Source: Paraphaeosphaeria minitans
Lineage: Eukaryota; Ascomycota; Dothideomycetes; Pleosporales; Didymosphaeriaceae
Assembly: GCA_015832175.1 (NCBI GenBank)
Contig: WJXW01000002.1
Span: forward strand, 2,108,001-2,172,000
Length of the DNA: 64,000 bases
Reading direction: 5' to 3'
Under the pieces are notes generated by a model that was given only the letters and a program-made list of their open reading frames with translations, had not been told where the DNA came from and searched no databases. A program made the translations under genes and the position numbers. Shown here piece after piece: positions 58,853 to 64,000 of this stretch (positions are counted from its first letter, which is position 1; each line of letters begins with the position of its first letter).

Positions 58853-59987
58853 ATGCCTGCGCCTGTACCACCGCATCCTACGGCAGGGCGTGGAGTGCCG
58901 CTTGCGCCGCCGCCTCCAAGCCAGCGACCGCTAAAAAAAGCTGAGACGCATCGAAAATGGGAACCCATCTACAACTTCAGCCCTGGTGTTCGAGCAGTTC
59001 CCCGAGAGTTGAAGATACAGTCCTTCACCATTCCGCACTTCCCGTCGCTTATGCTGGCAATGGCAAAGCCGACGTACAAGGCTATTACGCAGCTCTCTCC
59101 AGATAAGCCTGCTCGCTCCACCGGAGAACTGTCGCCCTTTGACAGCTGCGACTGATCTGTTCGGTCAGGTCAGCCCAAAAAGCGCTTTGGCCAATGCGCA
59201 CAACGCCCAGCGTGTAGGCAATCGTTCTTCCAACGCACAGATCTTTGAGTATGTGTGGGACATCTAGGACGATGAAGAATAAGCTGATTCGATGTCAACA
59301 GCTTCGGTACCAAAGTCCTGACAGTTCGTGTTGGTCGTGAGCCAAACAATCACAAGGACTTCACCGTACATGAAATTACTGAATCGATCGCCGTACCTCA
59401 AGGACATTCAACATCAGATTTCCACCTACATTCCGTTGCCGGATGCACAACCAGAGGTTTTCAGTATATACCAGCAATGGCTGTACACGAGAGGACTTTA
59501 TACCAAGATGGTGGTCAAGGAGGCAGCTTTAGGATCTTTCCATTCATCACACCGCGACGAATGGACCAAGCTCACAGAGTCGTATCTCTTGGGTCACAAG
59601 CTCGCCGATATCGATTTTCGGGACAGGGTGATCGACGGCATGCTAGAATGGCTGAACGAGACGACGAACTACACTTATGATTTGTCTATGGTCGTAGACA
59701 ACATTGCTCAGATCTACGCCGCGCTCAAAGATCCGCCCGAGGACCACCCCCTACGTCGTCTGATATCGGACATAGTCTCGCTGGAGTTCACCGACGCCAT
59801 GATCCAAAAGATGGTCATTGATCGCAAGGGAGAGCTACCCGGTGGTTTCTTGTTGAATCTTGTGTCGAAGCTTTCCGCGAAGTCCGGCACCAGCACGCCT
59901 TCTTCCAACTGTCCGAAACTTCCTGAGCTCCGAGAGGCTTGCCACTACCATTGCCATGGGAAGGGAGAGTGTTACAGGGAGAAATGA
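58853..59987 (+). pseudogene. BTB/POZ-domain gene with two apparent +1 frameshifts
   Basis: Starts with MPAPVPPHPTAGRGVPLA. The first frame stops at 59155, but skipping one C of the CCC at 59135-59137 continues into TAATDLFGQVSPKSALA. That run is spliced at 59249-59302 (GTATGT..CAG) to FDFGTKVLTVRVGREP, the start of a BTB domain with KDFTVHE. Skipping one A of the AAA at 59373-59375 then leads into LLNRSPYLKDIQHQI, and the frame is open to 59987. The BTB core continues through EVFSIYQQWLY and is followed by an alpha-helical region and a Cys/His-rich end (CHYHCHGKGEC). Each break is one extra base in a three-base homopolymer, so sequencing error is possible. BTB proteins are Cullin-3 adaptors or dimerisation modules. 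If the breaks are real, the gene is dead. Confidence 0.72.
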
Positions 59988-60881
59988 TCCGGGCTCGGAA
60001 CAGTGGCAAATTTACCCTGTTTCATATGGATTATCCAAGCATATGGTGATGGATGGTTCATGATTTGATTCGCTTGATTCGCTACGAAATGCAACCGTAG
60101 CGGTCGTTCATATTTCCAAACTTTATCTCAACCTTGGTATCCAGATTCCCGCCGGAAAATCTCGTGTCCGCCCACGAAACCGAAACCCATATGCCTTTCC
60201 TCCTCTCTGATGGAGATGAATCCAAAACCCAGTGTCGTCACCAGAGCTTGCCCTCCATGCGTGGACACACGGTCAACACGTCAACATCAGGGTACTCTCT
60301 GATCGTACTCATGAAATCTTGACCTTGACCGAAGCTCCCGTTGGAGCCCCAAGATTCAAGAAGTTCCGCGATGGCAAAGGCTCTTTGGACATCCGTCTTT
60401 GCTCGCAGCATGTGCATGCATGCGTGGTGGGCTTTGACAGTCGACGCGAACCAAACGTTGCAGGCACGTCTCATGTCGACTCTGCGCCCCGGCTAAGCTT
60501 TCGCGGATTGGGTCTAAAGGCGCTCGATGCCGTGCTTGACGGCCGGAGCATGTAGGGCAATCGGGAGAGTGTAGTTGGCGATGCTGCGAGGATGGTGTGT
60601 AGATGGTGAGCTCAGCGGCATATGGAGAAACTCTAGCGTGAGCGGGAAAGTGTACGGGATCGTCGCCGTGCGGCTCGGAGACGTCATGCTTGCTTTGCTC
60701 TAAGCATCAGAGTCAGCGCCAAATCTGTTGTTGATTATTACCGATGTCTTGGGAGGGTCGGTTCAAGTTGGTAAGAGTTATCGACACACAATTCACGTAT
60801 CTGAAAGTCCACTCAGAGACAAAGTACTCTCAGATAAAACCCATGAGCCTGAAATATGTCACACCACTACTTAGTATCCAG
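59988..60881. other. Intergenic region with one unexplained minus-strand frame
   Basis: A 78-codon minus-strand frame at 60238-60474 begins MRRACNVWFASTVKAHHACM and looks more protein-like than its neighbours (CNVWF, ELLESWGSNGSFGQG). I see no partner exon and no known family. Otherwise nothing supported. Confidence 0.4.
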
Positions 60882-61314
60882 TCACGGTTCCCCCTTCCAT
60901 TCCTTTGCACTCTGCTCCTCCTTTTTGCCCGCCGACCAGCCCTCCCCTTCTTCCCGCAGCGCTTGGGCACGGATGTGAGCTTCATTCTCCGCGCTCGACA
61001 TCGTCGGATTGAAGCAGATGCACTCTGCTCTCAAACTCGTCACTGGCTGCAACTCAACCATCAGCAATCGACAATTGCCAAGTGAGAGGAATCGACCCAG
61101 GAAGAAACGCTCTCGAACGTACTTTTATCTTTTCCCTCAAACTCGCAGCTCGCGCAGGTGTCAACTCCGCATACCAGCAATATGCAGGTTTCGTGAACCC
61201 GTATTCTTTCAGCAGCTCCGGGTCGGTCTGTGCATTGGGTATCACGGAGAACTCGGCCTTTTCGCCGCGCCAGTTGCGAGAGACGGGGCAAGATGGCAAG
61301 TGTTGATTTACCAT
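60882..61314 (-). CDS. Possible small two-exon gene, function unknown
   Basis: Minus strand, exons 61314-61123 and 61046-60882, 118 residues. The donor is GTACGT, the acceptor TTGCAG and a GCTGAT-like branch site sits between them; the join is in phase. The protein starts MVNQHLPSCPVSRNW, contains YGFTKPAYCWYAELTPARAA and ends in a Lys/Glu/Gly-rich tail. No signal peptide or membrane segment. I do not recognise it. Support rests on the coherent splice pair and on both exons being open; without splicing the first exon would stop at 61054. Confidence 0.5.
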
Positions 61315-62468
61315 CGCGTCCCAATGTGTGCCTGTTCTTTTGTCGATTCGCGGCGAGTATCCGAGTGTATTGCGGTGATTTGAGGGGAAGATCGTTGAGG
61401 TGGGTAGTGGAAGATTAAGCTTGTATAAAACCGCACATCTAAACTAGGTAATACTTGACCTATCATTTTTAGTCTTCTTAAAAAAGACAAAGAATTCATT
61501 TCAAGCTAAATTAATAACATCTGAAAGATTTTTGGTATGAAAATGATAAATTAGCTAGCGTTAGAAGATGTATTAACCTATTTATGAGCTAGTGTGAGCC
61601 TGCGCAGAGAAGGCCTGGCATGTGGGGCGAGTCGTCTCGCGCCTTGATGCCAAGTGGGTCGGTTCGTTCCGTGACAGCTCGCCCTAGACAGGGGTGAGCC
61701 TCGCGCCGGCGCGCAGCTGATTTGGCGCTGTGCGATACTACGGAAGACTTAGCGATTAAGATCAAGACCAACCGTTTACTATCCATGCTCATGAGACATT
61801 AGTGAAGAGGAGATTTCACAGGAAATTGCATCGGGTGAAAGGCGAGACCGAAGGCCAGCAACAGTACCGTACGTCTTTTCTGGCGGAAAAGGGATTCTCG
61901 CATTGCATCTAAAAAACCCGAAGTCCCCACGACAACAATGACTCGCACCATCTTTAGGTCCGCTCAAACCAATAGCCTTGCTACACGGTAGATGCGTTCC
62001 TAGTACATATACCCAAGAGTCATGTCAAACACTTGAGAGCAGAAGATTTATCTGTGTATCAAAACTGCATCGTTACAAGGAGTTAGAGCCGCCTTGGTAG
62101 CTCAGGGCGGCGAATGCACTGCGTGTGAACTTGAAGTCTCTTCGGATTGTTTCTCAGCTCTCTGGTTAGTAGCCCTAATCGGTACGCAGCAATCGGACTC
62201 GGTGCTCTTACTCGTGTTGACCTTTTGTACGCTAACATTAGATCCACCGTGAAGTTTCCGTAGCCATGTCCGTTGACCCTCAGCAATGCACTTGTCGTCA
62301 AGAGTTTTTCTTATAGTGTTTGATAGAATCGTTCATGGGCTCGAAGTATATCTAGTCGCCGCTGGCCTTCACTTTTTTCTCTTCAGCTTCTCATTGATCA
62401 CTTCATTTACATCCCAGCGAGCCATTCTCGCACACAATTTTCTTCTTTCATTCCAATCGTTTCCAGTC
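61315..62468. other. Intergenic region with an AT-rich island
   Basis: About 61430-61600 is sharply AT-rich compared with its GC-rich flanks, with no open frame. The rest holds the subtilase promoter. No gene seen. Confidence 0.5.
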
Positions 62469-64000
62469 ATGAAATTCCTTCCCCTTCTACTGCTAGCTGG
62501 TCTAGTAGCTGCCAGAGGTCGAAGTGGAAAGCCTACCAAATCTGTTCCTACTAGCTCGATCTCTTCGTCGTCTTCCAGCACTCCTCCCTCAGCTACCGCC
62601 CCGACAAAGCTGTATGTTGTATATCCGAAGAAGAGCACTAGCAAGACCGATACTACAGCCATCAACAAGCTGTTACAGAAATATGTGAAGACACCCAAAG
62701 ATCTCGTTGAATCGGGTGTATCTGGTATCATCATCAATTACTGGAGAGTGCCACTCAACGCCGCTTCGGCTGAGACGCTAGCTCGCGATCCCAGAGTAAG
62801 CTCTACCAATGTCACTTCAATGGAAAGCAAGCATACTAATAGGCGGCTACCCAGATTGCCTCCATCACCGCCGATACAACCGTCTGTATCAAGGATTCCG
62901 AAGGTAAATGCTTTAATCCGGCGACCTCGGTCAGCGTCCAGGACAACGCCGAGGATGGTCTCGTATATCTAGCGCAACGCGAAGGTACCGCTCTTTCACA
63001 GTACGGAAAAGAGTACCACTATGAAGAGGAAGCTGGCCGCGGAGTTACATGCTACATCCTTGACGACGGTTTCGATCTTGACTCGCCTGAGTTCAAGGAC
63101 TTAAACGTTCGATGGCTCCCCGCAGGGACTACTAACAAAAAGTCCGACTTACACCATGGAACTTGCATGTTGTCCAAGATGGCTGGCAAGGTGCATGGTG
63201 TTGCGAAGAACTGCAACGTCGTATTGGTCAAGGTCACATCAGTGGAGGGAACACAGCAACCTGGGGCTAAACCGGCGGCAGATAGTAAACAAAAGGGTCG
63301 GGCGAGATGGCTTGATGGGCTTTCGCTTATCGTGGAGGACGTTCATAAGAAGAAGCCTGAAAAGGCTGTGATTAGTCTCAGCCTGTAAGTTTTCCATCCC
63401 TTTGTACCATGCCTCATCTTGCATGAAGCTAATCAAAAGTTCAATAGGTATTGGCCCCTGGCTGAAATCCAAGTCGACGTCGTCCAGGAAACCCGCAGCA
63501 GTAGTTCCGGCCCAAGCAATTCGAAGTCGCCCAAAGGCAGACCGGGGAGTTCCAGCGGATCCCAAAATCCTCCCGTCAAGAAGCAAGCTGACGAAGACTG
63601 GATCCAAGCCTTCTACGAGAACCTCAAACTACTAGATGAGGCTGGCGTTGTTCTTGTAGCTGGCGCGGGCAATGACTTCATCGGCAACATGCCCAACGCC
63701 GTGAGTTCCTTGCTTGAAACCCAAAAGAAATCGCACGCAAGCTAACCAACTTCAAGGCCCAGAACAAAATGGATGGCTACCCAGCCAGCTTTGGCAGTGC
63801 GAGCGCCGGCGCCCGTGAACTCCGCAACATGATTGTCGTCGGTGCAACCAACCCCACCACAGGCCAAATGTACCAGAAAAACAACTTCGATGACGCAAAG
63901 CACCTCCCGCACATATTTGCGCCGGGCGAAGACGTCTACTGCATCCGGGATAATCCTAATGTGGCAAGCATCGGATCGGGCACATCGCAGGCTACTGCTT
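62469..64000 (+). CDS. Secreted subtilisin-like serine protease (S8), 3' end beyond window
   Basis: Exons 62469-62795, 62855-63384, 63448-63700 and 63757 to beyond 64000 (the acceptor could also be six bases later at 63763; both keep frame). A signal peptide (KFLPLLLLAGLVAARG) is followed by a Ser/Thr-rich linker and an I9-like propeptide to about residue 110. The catalytic Asp is in YILDDGFD (about Asp179), the His in HHGTCMLSK (about His210), the oxyanion Asn in GAGND and the Ser in GTSQATA, at the very last codons of the window. Between His and Asn there is a Ser/Pro/Lys/Gly-rich, low-complexity insertion of about 35 residues (SSSSGPSNSKSPKGRP onward), which is unusual inside a subtilase catalytic domain. 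Substrate unknown; probably extracellular. Confidence 0.92.

Noticed and set aside
62090..62160. tRNA-like start (TGGTAGCTCAGGG) near 62095
   Set aside because: The A-box is imperfect and no B-box (GGTTCGANTCC) or cloverleaf follows at the right distance.

Overview
The window looks like nuclear DNA of a filamentous ascomycete (Pezizomycotina), probably a dothideomycete. Genes are compact and intron-poor, introns are mostly 48 to 83 bp with GT..AG ends and CTAAC/CTGAC-like branch points, untranslated leaders are CT-rich, and the proteins are recognisably of filamentous-fungal type. These include a 2,972-residue Fmp27/Hobbit protein, a trihydroxynaphthalene-reductase-like SDR, a SidJ-like esterase and a YGR210C-type GTPase. 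The class assignment is inference; no rRNA or marker gene is present. Splice sites were placed by eye from reading frame, consensus and family similarity.

Layout. 1-1445: simple repeats and leader. 1446-4175: Ser/Pro-rich protein. 5669-7577: coiled-coil golgin-like protein. 7925-9019 (minus): SDR plus the decayed 3' end of a second SDR copy. 9940-13144: SurE-family phosphatase and a secreted FAD oxidoreductase. 14264-23335: the giant bridge-like lipid transfer protein, convergent with a SidJ-like esterase (23605-24558). 25562-29188: Sso-type syntaxin and a GPI-anchored GH72 glucanosyltransferase. 29697-31298: YGR210C-like GTPase with a 10-nt exon. 31299-35859: a gene-poor stretch with short repeats and G-quadruplex-type runs. 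35860-36408: small Ser/Pro-rich protein. 38530-41773: Arp2 and ribosomal protein L5, head to head. 42826-46556: Mhp1-like leucine-rich-repeat protein with an apparent frameshift. 47414-49427: membrane protein ending in a PHD-type zinc finger. 50097-54220: endonuclease III homologue and an Hcs1/IGHMBP2-type helicase, head to head. 54221-55963: satellite-rich spacer. 55964-58071: phosphosite-rich coiled-coil protein. 58853-59987: BTB gene with two apparent frameshifts. 60882-61314: possible small two-exon gene. 62469-64000: 5' part of a secreted subtilase that runs off the window.

Most of the window is housekeeping: secretion and cell surface (golgin, syntaxin, GH72, Fmp27), actin nucleation (Arp2), translation (uL18, GTPase) and DNA repair (Nth, helicase). 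The accessory-looking material is the SDR and its relic, the FAD oxidoreductase, the SidJ-like esterase, the BTB gene and the subtilase. I see no convincing multi-gene novel system. The most unusual items are the membrane-anchored PHD protein, the decaying tandem SDR copy, the three single-base frame breaks at short homopolymers, and the repeat-bearing gene desert.
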